From Blautia faecis (lineage in GTDB: Bacteria > Bacillota > Clostridia > Lachnospirales > Lachnospiraceae): a DNA stretch of 64,000 bases. The DNA lies in the NCBI RefSeq assembly GCF_020554845.1, contig NZ_JAJCIA010000004.1, positions 62,001-126,000 on the forward strand, written 5' to 3'. Of this stretch, positions 43,683 to 52,607 are shown piece after piece. A program made the position numbers and the translations under genes. Under the pieces are notes generated by a model, which saw only the letters and a program-made list of their open reading frames with translations, searched no databases and had not been told where the DNA came from. Position 1 is the stretch's first letter. Each line of letters opens with the position of its first letter.

Positions 43683-43692
43683 CCATTCATCC

Positions 43693-44187
43693 TCAATACA
43701 ATTCGTTTACCAGTTTCTCAAGTCCTTCATTAAACTTGGCATTATTACTACTCATACCATGTCCCATGCCGGCAACAATCTGATCATAGTTCGTTATGAT
43801 ATCTCCCAGTGTATTAATGTCCTCCACCGGAATAATCGTTCCCATTCTCTGCGCCACATTCCTTGCGAACTCAACTTGATGGTCGTTCACATGCTCATTG
43901 AACTGATGCTGACGCGGCACAACAATAGGAGTCTTACCTATCTGTAGTGGCATGATAAAACTTGCCGGGCCACCGTGAGTGATTACAATACGGGCGTCGG
44001 CCACATTTTTCACCATCTGCTGATATGGAATCAGCTTACTCCACTGACAGTATTTCGGCTCGTATGTACTAAAACCAGTCTGGATAATTACATCTTCGTT
44101 TATAATGCCGTCTTTCTTTAATTCATCTATTTTCTGAATCAGCCGATTAAATGGCTGCTCATGTGTTCCTACCGTCACAAAAATCAT
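43693..44187 (-). CDS. Alg13/PssE-like glycosyltransferase catalytic subunit
   Basis: 164 residues: IFVTVGTHEQPFNRLIQKIDEL at the start, VITHGGPASFIMPLQIGKTPI with the donor-binding GGPASF motif, and VPRQHQFNEHVNDHQVEFA. It is the C-terminal half of a GT-B enzyme (Alg13/EpsF-type) and needs the Alg14-like partner encoded directly upstream. Typical second or third transferase of polysaccharide synthesis. Confidence 0.92.
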   Translation of the reverse strand: MIFVTVGTHEQPFNRLIQKIDELKKDGIINEDVIIQTGFSTYEPKYCQWSKLIPYQQMVKNVADARIVITHGGPASFIMPLQIGKTPIVVPRQHQFNEHVNDHQVEFARNVAQRMGTIIPVEDINTLGDIITNYDQIVAGMGHGMSSNNAKFNEGLEKLVNELY

Positions 44188-44202
44188 TTTCTCGTCCCCT
44201 AC

Positions 44203-44670
44203 TTAGAATATGCTTCCAAGGTTAACCGCCTTTGGATAAACCTTTTTCTGCTCTTCCCACTGCACAACAAACTTGTCCACAATGGGGTAAACCATCTTTC
44301 CTGTCATTGTCGGTTTATCAATTCGATCAAAAACCTCGATGTAGACCAACTTTGCGCCCATCATTTTACCAATATAAAAAAACGGGACCGCAACTGCTGC
44401 ACCGCAGGAAATAATCAAGTCTGGCTTTTCCTTATGTAACACATTCCATGCAATCTTGGTATTCTTAATAAGAGCCTTTAGACTCCGGTTTGTCGGATAA
44501 TAACAAGGATACATTTTTTCACCTTCGAGCAGGCTTCTTGCATCCTCCTTATCAAACGTAACCCAAAAATGATCCTTGTTTTTCCAAAATGGCTTTAACA
44601 TATAAAGGTGGGTTAAATGACCGCCAGATGAACCCACCAAGCATACCTTTATATTTTCTTTATTTTTCAT
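44203..44670 (-). CDS. Alg14/PssD-like membrane-anchoring glycosyltransferase subunit
   Basis: 155 residues with the N-terminal VCLVGSSGGHLTHLYML motif of Alg14, and PDLIISCGAAVAVPFFYIGKMMGAKLVYIEVFDR. It recruits the Alg13-like protein to the membrane and lipid-linked acceptor. Genes are 15 bp apart. The pair probably adds the second sugar to the polyprenyl-linked first sugar. Confidence 0.92.
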   Translation of the reverse strand: MKNKENIKVCLVGSSGGHLTHLYMLKPFWKNKDHFWVTFDKEDARSLLEGEKMYPCYYPTNRSLKALIKNTKIAWNVLHKEKPDLIISCGAAVAVPFFYIGKMMGAKLVYIEVFDRIDKPTMTGKMVYPIVDKFVVQWEEQKKVYPKAVNLGSIF

Positions 44671-44703
44671 CTGACTCTCTCCTCTAATTTTCCTTGATCT
44701 TGC

Positions 44704-45945
44704 TTAATCTCTCTGGAAAATATCTCTGGTATAGACTTTCTCTTTCACATCATCCAAGCACTTGTCATAGCGGTTCGCAATGATGGCCTGACTCTGCTTC
44801 TTGAACTCATCCAGGTCATTAACTACTTTACTACCAAAGAAAGTATCCCCGTCTTTCAGGGTCGGCTCATAGATGATGACAGTTGCGCCTTTTGCCTTGA
44901 TACGCTTCATGACACCTTGAATGGAACTCTGACGGAAGTTGTCGCTGTTACTCTTCATAGTCAGACGATAAACGCCTACAACAACTTCTTTCTCCTTGCT
45001 CTCATCCCAGCTGTCATTTGCTTCATAAGCACCAGCAATCTCCAAAACACGGTCGGCAATGAAGTCTTTACGAGTTCTGTTGCTCTCAACAATAGCCTCG
45101 ATCAGGTTTTCCGGTACATCGGCGTAGTTCGCTAGCAGCTGCTTGGTGTCTTTCGGCAGACAGTATCCACCGTAGCCAAAGGACGGGTTGTTATAATGAG
45201 TACCAATACGAGGATCCAGGCAAACACCGTTGATGATCTGCTGAGTGTTCAGCCCTTTCATCTCAGCATAGGTATCCAGTTCGTTGAAGTAGCTGACACG
45301 CAGTGCCAGGTAGGTGTTGGCGAACAGCTTAACTGCCTCTGCCTCAGTAAAGCCCATGAACAGAGTGTCAATGTTCTCCTTAATTGCACCTTCCTGCAGG
45401 AGTTCTGCAAAAGTGTGTGCAGCCTTCACCAGACGGGCATTGTCAACATCAGTACCGACGATGATACGAGAAGGATAAAGGTTGTCATACAGAGCTTTGC
45501 TTTCTCTTAAGAATTCCGGGCTAAAGATGATATTGTCACAGTGGAACTTTTCACGAACATTTGCAGTATATCCAACTGGAATGGTGCTCTTGATAACCAT
45601 GATAGCTTCCGGATTGTACTCGATAACCAGCTTGATTACAGCTTCGACTGCACTGGTGTCAAAAAAGTTCTTCTTGCTATCGTAGTTGGTAGGTGCAGCA
45701 ATTACGACAAAATCTGCATCACTGTATGCTTCCTTTGCATCCAGAGTTGCGGTCAAATCCAACTCTTTTTCTGCCAGATACTTTTCAATATATTCGTCCT
45801 GAATCGGAGATTTCTTGTTGTTGATCATATCGACCTTAGCCTGCACAATATCGACTGCAACTACCTGATGATGCTGGCTCAGAAGCACTCCCAGCGAAAG
45901 TCCGACGTATCCCGTGCCGGCCACAGCGATTTTATAATTTTTCAT
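44704..45945 (-). CDS. ugd: UDP-glucose 6-dehydrogenase
   Basis: 413 residues from the ATG at 45945, which has GGGAG 10 bases upstream. [19 protein letters not shown] is the NAD fold; catalytic Cys in [25 protein letters not shown] and FSPEFLRE are family motifs. Oxidises UDP-glucose to UDP-glucuronate, substrate for the epimerase gene further on. A hairpin terminator lies just upstream, and a decayed copy of this gene's 5' end lies beyond it. Confidence 0.95.
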   Translation of the reverse strand: MKNYKIAVAGTGYVGLSLGVLLSQHHQVVAVDIVQAKVDMINNKKSPIQDEYIEKYLAEKELDLTATLDAKEAYSDADFVVIAAPTNYDSKKNFFDTSAVEAVIKLVIEYNPEAIMVIKSTIPVGYTANVREKFHCDNIIFSPEFLRESKALYDNLYPSRIIVGTDVDNARLVKAAHTFAELLQEGAIKENIDTLFMGFTEAEAVKLFANTYLALRVSYFNELDTYAEMKGLNTQQIINGVCLDPRIGTHYNNPSFGYGGYCLPKDTKQLLANYADVPENLIEAIVESNRTRKDFIADRVLEIAGAYEANDSWDESKEKEVVVGVYRLTMKSNSDNFRQSSIQGVMKRIKAKGATVIIYEPTLKDGDTFFGSKVVNDLDEFKKQSQAIIANRYDKCLDDVKEKVYTRDIFQRD

Positions 45946-45993
45946 AGTTCTGTTCTCCCTCACTAATTTTTCATTTGATAAAACAGCAAACAA

Positions 45994-46031
45994 GCCCACG
46001 GCGGATCACTCAATGGCAATCCACCGTAGGC
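45994..46031 (-). terminator. Hairpin upstream of ugd (terminator or attenuator)
   Basis: Minus strand: GCCTACGGTGGAT, 12-base loop, ATCCGCCGTGGGC (13 bp with two G-U pairs) followed by TTGTTTGCTGTTTT. It ends transcripts from the acetyltransferase side or controls ugd. Confidence 0.65.
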
Positions 46032-46045
46032 TCGATTCGTTCTCC

Positions 46046-46278
46046 TTAATTTTTTACTTGCTGCTCATTTTGTGGGTCAAAACAGAGCTGCACCAAAGCC
46101 TCCCACTTATAACCTCTGGATTTCAGCTTCTCCGCAGCCTGTCAGCAAATAAATACTTTTGTTGAACGAGTCGAGCCGTCAAAACCATTTAGTTATCGTA
46201 GTTTTTCTTGGTTGACCCTATTATATCTCCAGCCCCAGTGCCAGCCACAGCAATCTTTAAATCCTTAAACTCTCTCAT
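46046..46278 (-). pseudogene. Remnants of a ugd-like gene start and an unknown gene end
   Basis: Minus strand from ATG 46276-46278 reads [17 protein letters not shown], matching the N terminus of UDP-glucose dehydrogenases ([11 protein letters not shown] in the intact gene), then loses similarity and stops after 29 codons. At 46046-46143 a second coding-like fragment ends in KSRGYKWEALVQLCF...VKN-stop with no start. This looks like the scar of gene replacement in the capsule locus. Confidence 0.6.
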
Positions 46279-46311
46279 TTTTTAACCCTCTAATTTTCTT
46301 TATCATAGAAT

Positions 46312-46818
46312 TTACACTGCATGATTTATATAATCCTTCGTTGCATCATCCGCATGTTTTACAATGCATGGATTCCCAAAAACAATAGAATGGTCCGGAA
46401 TATCGCAGTTAATATAGGTATTTGGAGCTATAAGTACATCATTGCCAATTACAACATTACCAACAATTGTTGCATTTACTCCAATCCAAACATTATTTCC
46501 AATACAAGGTGTTCCTTTTCTTTTTCCACGATTTTCCTGACCAATCGTAACTCCCTTGTGAATATTAACATTGTTACCAATTATTGCTTTCGCATTAATT
46601 GTGATCCCATATGGATGTCCAACATAAAACCCATAGCCAATTTCATTATCAACAGAAAACTCAATTCCCTTTTTCTTGGTAGAAATCTCAAACAATTTCT
46701 TGTATATTTTATGAAGAAAGGGATTTTTACTCATTTGTGCTTTACGATAAAACTGCAAAAAACGTGGTACCCCCCCCCCAGAATATCTCTGCTTATCAAG
46801 TTCCAAGATATTTTCCAT
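46312..46818 (-). CDS. Serine-acetyltransferase-like hexapeptide acyltransferase (contains G10 tract)
   Basis: 168 residues; left-handed beta-helix repeats (GNNVNIHKGVTIGQ, GNNVWIGVNATIVGN, IGNDVLIAPNTYIN) of the LbH family closest to CysE-like capsule O-acetyltransferases. The coding strand contains ten consecutive G residues in codons 14-17, so slippage would frameshift the gene; in this sequence it is in frame (on). It likely O-acetylates the polysaccharide. Precedes ugd after a decayed region. Confidence 0.85.
   Translation of the reverse strand: MENILELDKQRYSGGGVPRFLQFYRKAQMSKNPFLHKIYKKLFEISTKKKGIEFSVDNEIGYGFYVGHPYGITINAKAIIGNNVNIHKGVTIGQENRGKRKGTPCIGNNVWIGVNATIVGNVVIGNDVLIAPNTYINCDIPDHSIVFGNPCIVKHADDATKDYINHAV
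46770..46779. repeat. Homopolymer C10/G10 in acetyltransferase codons 14-17
   Basis: Ten C on the plus strand, ten G on the coding strand, encoding part of SGGGV. Length change by one or two would truncate the acetyltransferase. Confidence 0.97.
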
Positions 46819-46841
46819 AAATTCTAACCCTCTATTTTTCC

Positions 46842-47891
46842 TTATTTATAAAACTCAGCGTACCACTCAGCGAAGTTACGCAGACCAGTTCTCAAACTTG
46901 TGCTCGGCTTATATCCAAAGTCCCGCTCCAACGCACTGGTATCTGCATAGGTCACAGGCACATCACCCGGCTGCATCGGAACAAGTTCCTTGTGTGCTTC
47001 AAAGTCATAATCTTCCGGCAGCACCTTTGCACGAACCAGCTCCTCACTCAGAATCTGCACGAAGTCCAGCAGATTCTCCGGGTTCTGATTGCCAATGTTG
47101 TAAACTGCATACGGCGGAATCGGCAAACCATCCTCGCCATTCTTCTTGTCAGGTGCTTTCTTCATCACACGGACAACACCCTCAACGATGTCATCCACAT
47201 AAGTAAAATCACGCTTGCAGTTGCCATAGTTGAAGATTTTGATAGTTTCGCCCTTCACCAGCTTGTTGGTGAATCCGAAGTAGGCCATGTCCGGACGACC
47301 TGCAGGACCATACACGGTGAAGAAGCGCAGACCAGTGGACGGGATGTTATAGAGCTTAGAGTAGGCGTGTGCCATCAACTCATTAGACTTCTTGGTTGCT
47401 GCGTACAGTGAAACAGGATTATCTACCTTGTCATCCGTGCTGTACGGAACCTTCTTGTTGGAACCGTAGACGGAGGAAGAAGAAGCATACACCAGGTGCT
47501 CTAGACTCTCGCAATGACGGCAGGCTTCGAGGATATTAAAGAAGCCGACCAAGTTAGATTCCACATAAGCATCCGGGTTGGTGATGGAGTAGCGCACACC
47601 AGCCTGTGCTGCAAGGTTGACGACCACAGACGGCTTGTACTTCTCGAACAGCTCCGTGATCAGCTCCTTGTCGGCGATGTTGCCTTTGACAAAAGTAAAT
47701 GTGGGATACTTAGCCAGCTCGTTCAGGCGGAACTCTTTGAGTGCCACGTCGTAGTAAGCATTCATGTTGTCGATGCCGATGACCGTAGCAGAAGGAGCCT
47801 CCTGATAAATTCGTTTCACAAGGTTGGAGCCTATGAAACCGGCCGCACCTGTGACTAAAATTGTTTTATTATCTAAAGTAACTGTGCTCAT
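46842..47891 (-). CDS. UDP-glucuronate 4-epimerase-like NAD-dependent epimerase
   Basis: 349 residues, SDR fold: ILVTGAAGFIGSNLVKRI, catalytic YAATKKSNE (YxxxK) and GVRYSITNPDAYVESN. RFFTVYGPAGRPDMAYFGF is typical of UDP-glucuronate 4-epimerases, giving UDP-galacturonate from the Ugd product. First gene after a 980-bp leader. Start ATG at 47891 with GGAGGAAT. Confidence 0.92.
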   Translation of the reverse strand: MSTVTLDNKTILVTGAAGFIGSNLVKRIYQEAPSATVIGIDNMNAYYDVALKEFRLNELAKYPTFTFVKGNIADKELITELFEKYKPSVVVNLAAQAGVRYSITNPDAYVESNLVGFFNILEACRHCESLEHLVYASSSSVYGSNKKVPYSTDDKVDNPVSLYAATKKSNELMAHAYSKLYNIPSTGLRFFTVYGPAGRPDMAYFGFTNKLVKGETIKIFNYGNCKRDFTYVDDIVEGVVRVMKKAPDKKNGEDGLPIPPYAVYNIGNQNPENLLDFVQILSEELVRAKVLPEDYDFEAHKELVPMQPGDVPVTYADTSALERDFGYKPSTSLRTGLRNFAEWYAEFYK

Positions 47892-47942
47892 ATGTATTCC
47901 TCCATTTTTGTTAACTTCCTAATCTATGTACACATCTGCTCT

Positions 47943-48068
47943 TCACAGATAGTATTTCTCTCTAATTTCCACTGTGTGATAACCACACTCGGCTAAGTGT
48001 TTTCTTATACTGTCGTATCCAATTACCCCAGCAATCATATTTCCCTTGTTTTCTACTCCATAAAACAT
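47943..48068 (-). CDS. Possible 41-aa protein or gene-end remnant
   Basis: Minus-strand frame MFYGVENKGNMIAGVIGYDS...EKYYL-stop, 41 codons, within the gap upstream of the epimerase. Its middle aligns with two further degenerate copies at 48101-48196, suggesting the repeated 3' end of a lost gene. Real translation is uncertain: no strong ribosome binding site. Confidence 0.3.
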   Translation of the reverse strand: MFYGVENKGNMIAGVIGYDSIRKHLAECGYHTVEIREKYYL

Positions 48069-48196
48069 CCGTTGAGTACACTCGTTTCTATTTCTCTATA
48101 GCCGAAGTGTTGATTTGTACGGTCGAACCCCGTATACCCTGCAATGACGTTTTTCTAAGTGTTGGATTGTTGAATCGAACCCTGTCGGCGCATGAG
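47991..48196 (-). repeat. Three degenerate ~45-bp direct repeats
   Basis: Segments at 47991-48037, 48101-48148 and 48154-48196 share (plus strand) TAAGTGTT...TCG..CC...GCAAT-type blocks at the same offsets, roughly 60-65% identical by eye. No tRNA can be built from the TTCGA pieces in them. Confidence 0.5.
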
Positions 48197-48869
48197 TTTT
48201 GTTAAAACTGTATATATCATCCAGTCCAATTCTCACCATTCATTGTTCGTTATGAACAAATCATTCACTTCAACCACTCAAAACATGTAATTATCATCAC
48301 CATACATGCTCTACTCAACAGCTGTTTTATGAAGTAGGAATCATCTGTTTTTCTCTATTTTTCATGACTCAACAAACCGTTATGATGTAGGTGTCATTAG
48401 CGGGTCAGATAGTGTACTCAACAGCAGTTTCAGACGTTAATGATAAACTCATGGATTTTTGTTGTTTTCTCCTGTTTTCCGCCATTTCTATGATTCTTCT
48501 GAAAAAGATGTGCCAATTTTGTGCCGCATGGGCCAAAAGTTCAGCGTTTTGTATAAGCATCTAGCATTTACAGCTCATATAGTTGTAAAATATAGCCAAT
48601 TTCAGCAACTCAATTAGTGTACAAAACAGGTTCTTTTTGGCAATGCTACGTCAATACGGTTTGTTGAGTAGACATTTATTGGTGTTGCAATACTACAATT
48701 GGTTATTAAGAAGTTTTGTGCCTATTATTACTGCAGTGCCAACCAGATACACATTCTGTACTTCTTTTTTGAATCCATTACTCTATTCCATCCTCATTTT
48801 TTGCGTTTTTATCGCAACAATTTTTTCACAAATACTTTTTCTGTTACCTTTTTCTTTTATCGTTGCTTT
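48069..48869. other. Unexplained 0.8-kb A/T-rich leader region upstream of the epimerase
   Basis: No convincing gene. ACTCAACA or its inverse recurs at about 48071, 48312, 48368, 48417 and 48661. The hydrophobic plus-strand frame at 48637-48873 has no ribosome binding site. The epimerase transcript from the 48870-48897 promoter would carry all of this as a leader. Confidence 0.4.
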
Positions 48870-48897
48870 ATAATATAACTTATCTATTTGTGGTCAA
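48870..48897 (-). promoter_or_regulatory. Candidate promoter for the epimerase-led operon
   Basis: Minus-strand TTGACC (48892-48897), 16 bp, TATTAT (48870-48875), just after the stop of the glycosylphosphotransferase gene. Confidence 0.55.
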
Positions 48898-48905
48898 AAA
48901 AACAA

Positions 48906-50357
48906 TCACATCGATCCATCTTTCTTCGCAACCACCATCACGGTCTTCAAAAGAATCTTAATATCCAACCCAATATCCCAATTCTCAATATATTCCTTAT
49001 CCAACCTCACAACTTCCTCAAAATCCGTAATATCGCTCCTACCACTAACCTGCCACATCCCCGTTATCCCAGGTTTAATTGCAAGCCGTACTTTGTGATG
49101 TGGTTCATACAAATTTGTCTCGGAAATCAACGGCGGTCTCGTCCCCACAATAGACATATCCCCTTTCAGCACATTAAAGAACTGCGGGAACTCATCCAGA
49201 CTCGTCCTTCTAATAAAGTCGCCCACCCCAGTCTTATGTGTCCCATCCGGCAGCACCTTATTTCCGATTACTCTGGGGTCAAAGTCCATCTTGAACATTT
49301 TTCCATCGCCCAGTTTGTTCTCTTTCATAAGCTCGGCTTTCCGCGCTTCCGCATCCATGTACATGCTGCGGAATTTGTACATTTTGAATTTCTTTCCGTT
49401 CTTTCCCACACGTTCCTGGGAGAAGAAAATCGGGCCCGGGGATGCCAGATAGATGGCGGGGCCAACGAAGATGGTAATGATTCCTGTAAAAATACAGCCA
49501 ACCAGTCCGCCGCAGATGTCCATCAGGCGCTTCAGGAAAAGCTGTCCGAAGGATGCATAGTTCAGACTTGTGGTCAGAACTGTATAGCTTCCAACTTTTT
49601 CCACAAACTGTCTTTTGCCAGTCTGGTTGGTGATTTTTGCAAGGTTCAGATGAACGGTTACGCCGGTTTCGGTAAGCTTGTCGATAAACCCATCCGGGTA
49701 TGGCAGATCTTCGGAGATGACGATCAGCACCTCGTCGATCCACTCCTGGCAAACGTACATAGGCACGTCACTTTCGCAAGCAACAACAGGGACGCCGCAG
49801 ATTTTCTCACCGGTACAGTCCTCATCGATCACAACCACCCCGGCAAGGGAATATCTGGCATAATTGTTTTCCTGCATGCTGTGCACTACGTTCTCTGCTA
49901 CCGCTTTGGAGGTGATGATCAGCAGCTTCTTGTCGCCGCCGTTTTCCATTTTTTTATGTAGGGAATTTTTCCAGATTTCTCTTATGGCATAGGTGAGAAC
50001 CAGGTAGATCACAATTGTGGTGATCAGGATCATTCTGGAAAAGCTCTGGCCTTCCTGGATTATGAACAGGTAAGCGATTGCAAGAGCACCTACTGCCACA
50101 GCATTTTTCAAGGTGGTGACAAATTCCCTATAGTGACCTCTTTTCAGAACGCTTTTCATGGTGCCGGAGGTGAAGATCACCACCAGGTCGGCAAATCCAA
50201 GGAATATTGCCATATTTCGATACAAAATATCTCCATACACATTGAATCCGTACCCGCGGAATGCATATGCCAAAATAAATGCCAGCTGCAGACAGATCAT
50301 ATCCAGAACAATAAAATCCGCATGTTTTAACCAGCCCTCTGAGTCCTTCCGATACAT
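48906..50357 (-). CDS. Polyprenyl glycosylphosphotransferase (initiating sugar transferase)
   Basis: 483 residues from the ATG at 50357. Four to five N-terminal membrane helices, a CoA-binding-like middle domain, a fifth helix (GGLVGCIFTGIITIFVGPAI) and the catalytic C-terminal domain: ERVGKNGKKFKMYKFRSM, TSLDEFPQFFNVLKGDMSIVG and KPGITGMWQVSGRSD. Transfers the first sugar phosphate to undecaprenyl phosphate (CpsE/WbaP type), starting capsule repeat synthesis. It is the promoter-proximal gene of the locus and is downstream of a phase-variation candidate promoter. Confidence 0.95.
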   Translation of the reverse strand: MYRKDSEGWLKHADFIVLDMICLQLAFILAYAFRGYGFNVYGDILYRNMAIFLGFADLVVIFTSGTMKSVLKRGHYREFVTTLKNAVAVGALAIAYLFIIQEGQSFSRMILITTIVIYLVLTYAIREIWKNSLHKKMENGGDKKLLIITSKAVAENVVHSMQENNYARYSLAGVVVIDEDCTGEKICGVPVVACESDVPMYVCQEWIDEVLIVISEDLPYPDGFIDKLTETGVTVHLNLAKITNQTGKRQFVEKVGSYTVLTTSLNYASFGQLFLKRLMDICGGLVGCIFTGIITIFVGPAIYLASPGPIFFSQERVGKNGKKFKMYKFRSMYMDAEARKAELMKENKLGDGKMFKMDFDPRVIGNKVLPDGTHKTGVGDFIRRTSLDEFPQFFNVLKGDMSIVGTRPPLISETNLYEPHHKVRLAIKPGITGMWQVSGRSDITDFEEVVRLDKEYIENWDIGLDIKILLKTVMVVAKKDGSM

Positions 50358-50635
50358 ATTTTCCTTTTCCCCTCCCAAGTACTTTTCTTCCGTTCAGCTT
50401 AGGTAAATACAGCTGACAGAATCCTTCCATTCTCTAAAATGCAATGGCAAAATCTATTTTTCGTCTTATATTTATAACTTATCTAAATTTATATTTTCCC
50501 GCCAACGCTTCCCGGTTATGCTTTTTCTCAGGCATATTTAGGTCACATCTCTCTTGATCTGTAACCACCGTTCATGCGTCAGCGGTATTATTTATTTCCA
50601 ATTTCGACAAATTTCACCATTCCAGTCTTCTTAAT

Positions 50636-50664
50636 AAAATACCACCCTGCCCTATTAGTGTCAA
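50636..50664 (-). promoter_or_regulatory. Capsule locus promoter touching a G10 tract
   Basis: Minus-strand -35 TTGACA (50659-50664), 17-bp spacer, -10 TATTTT (50636-50641). The ten G on the minus strand end at the base before the -35 box. Leader of about 270 bases to the gene at 50357. Confidence 0.7.
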
Positions 50665-50674
50665 CCCCCCCCCC
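50665..50674. repeat. Homopolymer C10/G10 next to the capsule promoter
   Basis: Ten C on the plus strand immediately upstream of the -35 box on the minus strand; length change would move upstream promoter contacts without touching the core. Confidence 0.97.
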
Positions 50675-50750
50675 AGGTTTCTTTCTGGCCTTTCCGGCAA
50701 AGTTTGGTAATTTTATCCACTTAACCAGATTTTCCCACTGGTTTTTTCCA

Positions 50751-52451
50751 CTACTTTTTCATAAAGTGTTTGATAAACAGGTACATGAGAATGACCAGTG
50801 CCCCAAAGTATCCCAGCACTCCAAAGGCCGGAATTCCCATTATCTTCGGTGTCATGTCTGTGGTGCAGATAATACTGGAGCTGATCAGAAGTGCCATGAC
50901 CCAAAGACCAAGCACGATGTTCCGGATCAGGCGGCGCATCAGCCACGCCAGGTCATCGGAGGCGTGAAGGTCCAGGTTGATCTTGGTCTGGCCTTTCATA
51001 CAGCCCTGCAGGAAATCTGCTGCCAGCGCAGGGATATCCACGGCGCGGAGCATGGAGCGATACAGCTTTTTCCCAGTGCCCTTCATCTGCTTCTTCCAGT
51101 TTCCTTCCTCCAGAAGGTTTCCCTTCAGACGGGCTGCTGCAATCTGTACCATATTGATCTCCGGGCTGATATCTGCCAGTACCCCTTCCATATGCGTCAG
51201 TCCTCTTGCAAGCATGGTAAGGCCATGGGGCATGACGATCTTGTTCTCCTTCATTACATCCATCAAATCTGTAAGGATTTCTACGATATCGATTTCGCCA
51301 AAATCTGCGGTACCGTATTTCGCCATAAGGTCACGGATGTCTGTGTAAAGGCGGCTCTGATTGGGTTTCCCCTTGAATTCCCCAAGTGCCAGCACTGCAT
51401 CCTGGATTTTTCCAATGTCATTCAGTGCCACCCCTTCGATAGCCTGCCCGATCAGCTCGCGGTCACGATCATTCAGACGTCCCATCATTCCCATGTCGAT
51501 CCACACGATCTTGCCGCCCTGGATCATTACATTTCCCGGATGGGGGTCTGCGTGGAAAAAGCCGTCGTCCATAACCTGCTTGATAAAATTATCCACAAAT
51601 TTGCTGCCAATCTCATCAAGGTCGTAGCCGCCTGCAAGAAGTTCTTCCTTATGGTCAATGGGAATACCGTCGATGTATTCCATAACAAGGACGCTGGCTG
51701 TGGTATATTCTCTGTAAAGAATAGGCGTTTTTACAAATGCCACATTCTTATTTTTCCTGGAAAATTCTTCCATGTTGGCTGCTTCTGTCAGGAAATTCAT
51801 CTCTTCCTGGGTGACGCGCCACAGCTCTTCCAGCACAAGATTCAGATCTACCGCTTCCTTGATGCTTACAGGGGGAAGGAGCTTCACCGCCTTTTTCATC
51901 AGGCCGATATCGCGGGCCATGATCTCGTAGATGCCCTTTCGCTGAACCTTTATCACAACTTCTTCGCCGGTTTTCAGGACGGCGCGGTGTACCTGGGCGA
52001 TAGAGGCTGAGCCAAGGGGCTTCTCCTGGATTTCCTGAAATTCTTCCTGCCAGGGACAGCCGAAGGCTTCCCGGAGGACTTCTTCTACTTCCGCAAATGG
52101 CATGGGGTCTACATCAGAGCAAAGCTTCATCAGCTCGTCGCAGTAGCGCTTGGGCAAAATATCAGAGCGCATGGACATGATCTGTCCCAGCTTGATGAAG
52201 GTGGGACCGAGATCTGTGAGAATAAGGCGGAGCTTCTCCGGGGAGACGCCTCGGGTGATAGCATGCTTGTAGAGGACGGCTGTGATTTCTTTTAGCCTTT
52301 CTTTATACGTGCCGGTGTCTTTGCCATTTGACTTCTTACCAGCTGTGCTGTTTTTCTCATTTTTATCCTGTTGGTTTTCCACTTCCAGATTCTTTCTTTG
52401 TGCCTGGTCTGCTTCTGACTTCATCGTACTGTCCTTCTTTGTCACACCCAT
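50751..52451 (-). CDS. AarF/UbiB (ABC1) family kinase-like protein
   Basis: 566 residues with the ABC1 signatures: FIKLGQIMSMRSDILP (KxGQ), GSASIAQVHRAVLKTG (A-rich loop), VVIKVQRKG (lysine), FFHADPHPGNVMI (catalytic) and WIDMGMMGR (DxG). The C-terminal 60 residues contain two membrane helices. The family is linked to isoprenoid/quinone lipid handling; in anaerobic Clostridia without ubiquinone the substrate is unknown. It is followed by a phasin-like gene, a frequent pair. Confidence 0.92.
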   Translation of the reverse strand: MGVTKKDSTMKSEADQAQRKNLEVENQQDKNEKNSTAGKKSNGKDTGTYKERLKEITAVLYKHAITRGVSPEKLRLILTDLGPTFIKLGQIMSMRSDILPKRYCDELMKLCSDVDPMPFAEVEEVLREAFGCPWQEEFQEIQEKPLGSASIAQVHRAVLKTGEEVVIKVQRKGIYEIMARDIGLMKKAVKLLPPVSIKEAVDLNLVLEELWRVTQEEMNFLTEAANMEEFSRKNKNVAFVKTPILYREYTTASVLVMEYIDGIPIDHKEELLAGGYDLDEIGSKFVDNFIKQVMDDGFFHADPHPGNVMIQGGKIVWIDMGMMGRLNDRDRELIGQAIEGVALNDIGKIQDAVLALGEFKGKPNQSRLYTDIRDLMAKYGTADFGEIDIVEILTDLMDVMKENKIVMPHGLTMLARGLTHMEGVLADISPEINMVQIAAARLKGNLLEEGNWKKQMKGTGKKLYRSMLRAVDIPALAADFLQGCMKGQTKINLDLHASDDLAWLMRRLIRNIVLGLWVMALLISSSIICTTDMTPKIMGIPAFGVLGYFGALVILMYLFIKHFMKK

Positions 52452-52607
52452 GTCTGTTCCCCTTACTGAAAAGGCAGGATTCGGGTACTTTTTCTCCTCA
52501 TCCTGCCTTCATAAATTTCTTTATTTTGTTCCGCAATGCCGTTCAGGATTTCCTGCTGCACTTCTTAAACAAGGCAATACTATTTCTTTTTCGGAAAATG
52601 TTATTGC

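Noticed and set aside
48110..48180. tRNA T-arm-like GGTTCGANCC strings
   Set aside because: No acceptor, D-arm or anticodon stem can be built around them, and the strings recur inside degenerate repeats that read as related peptides.
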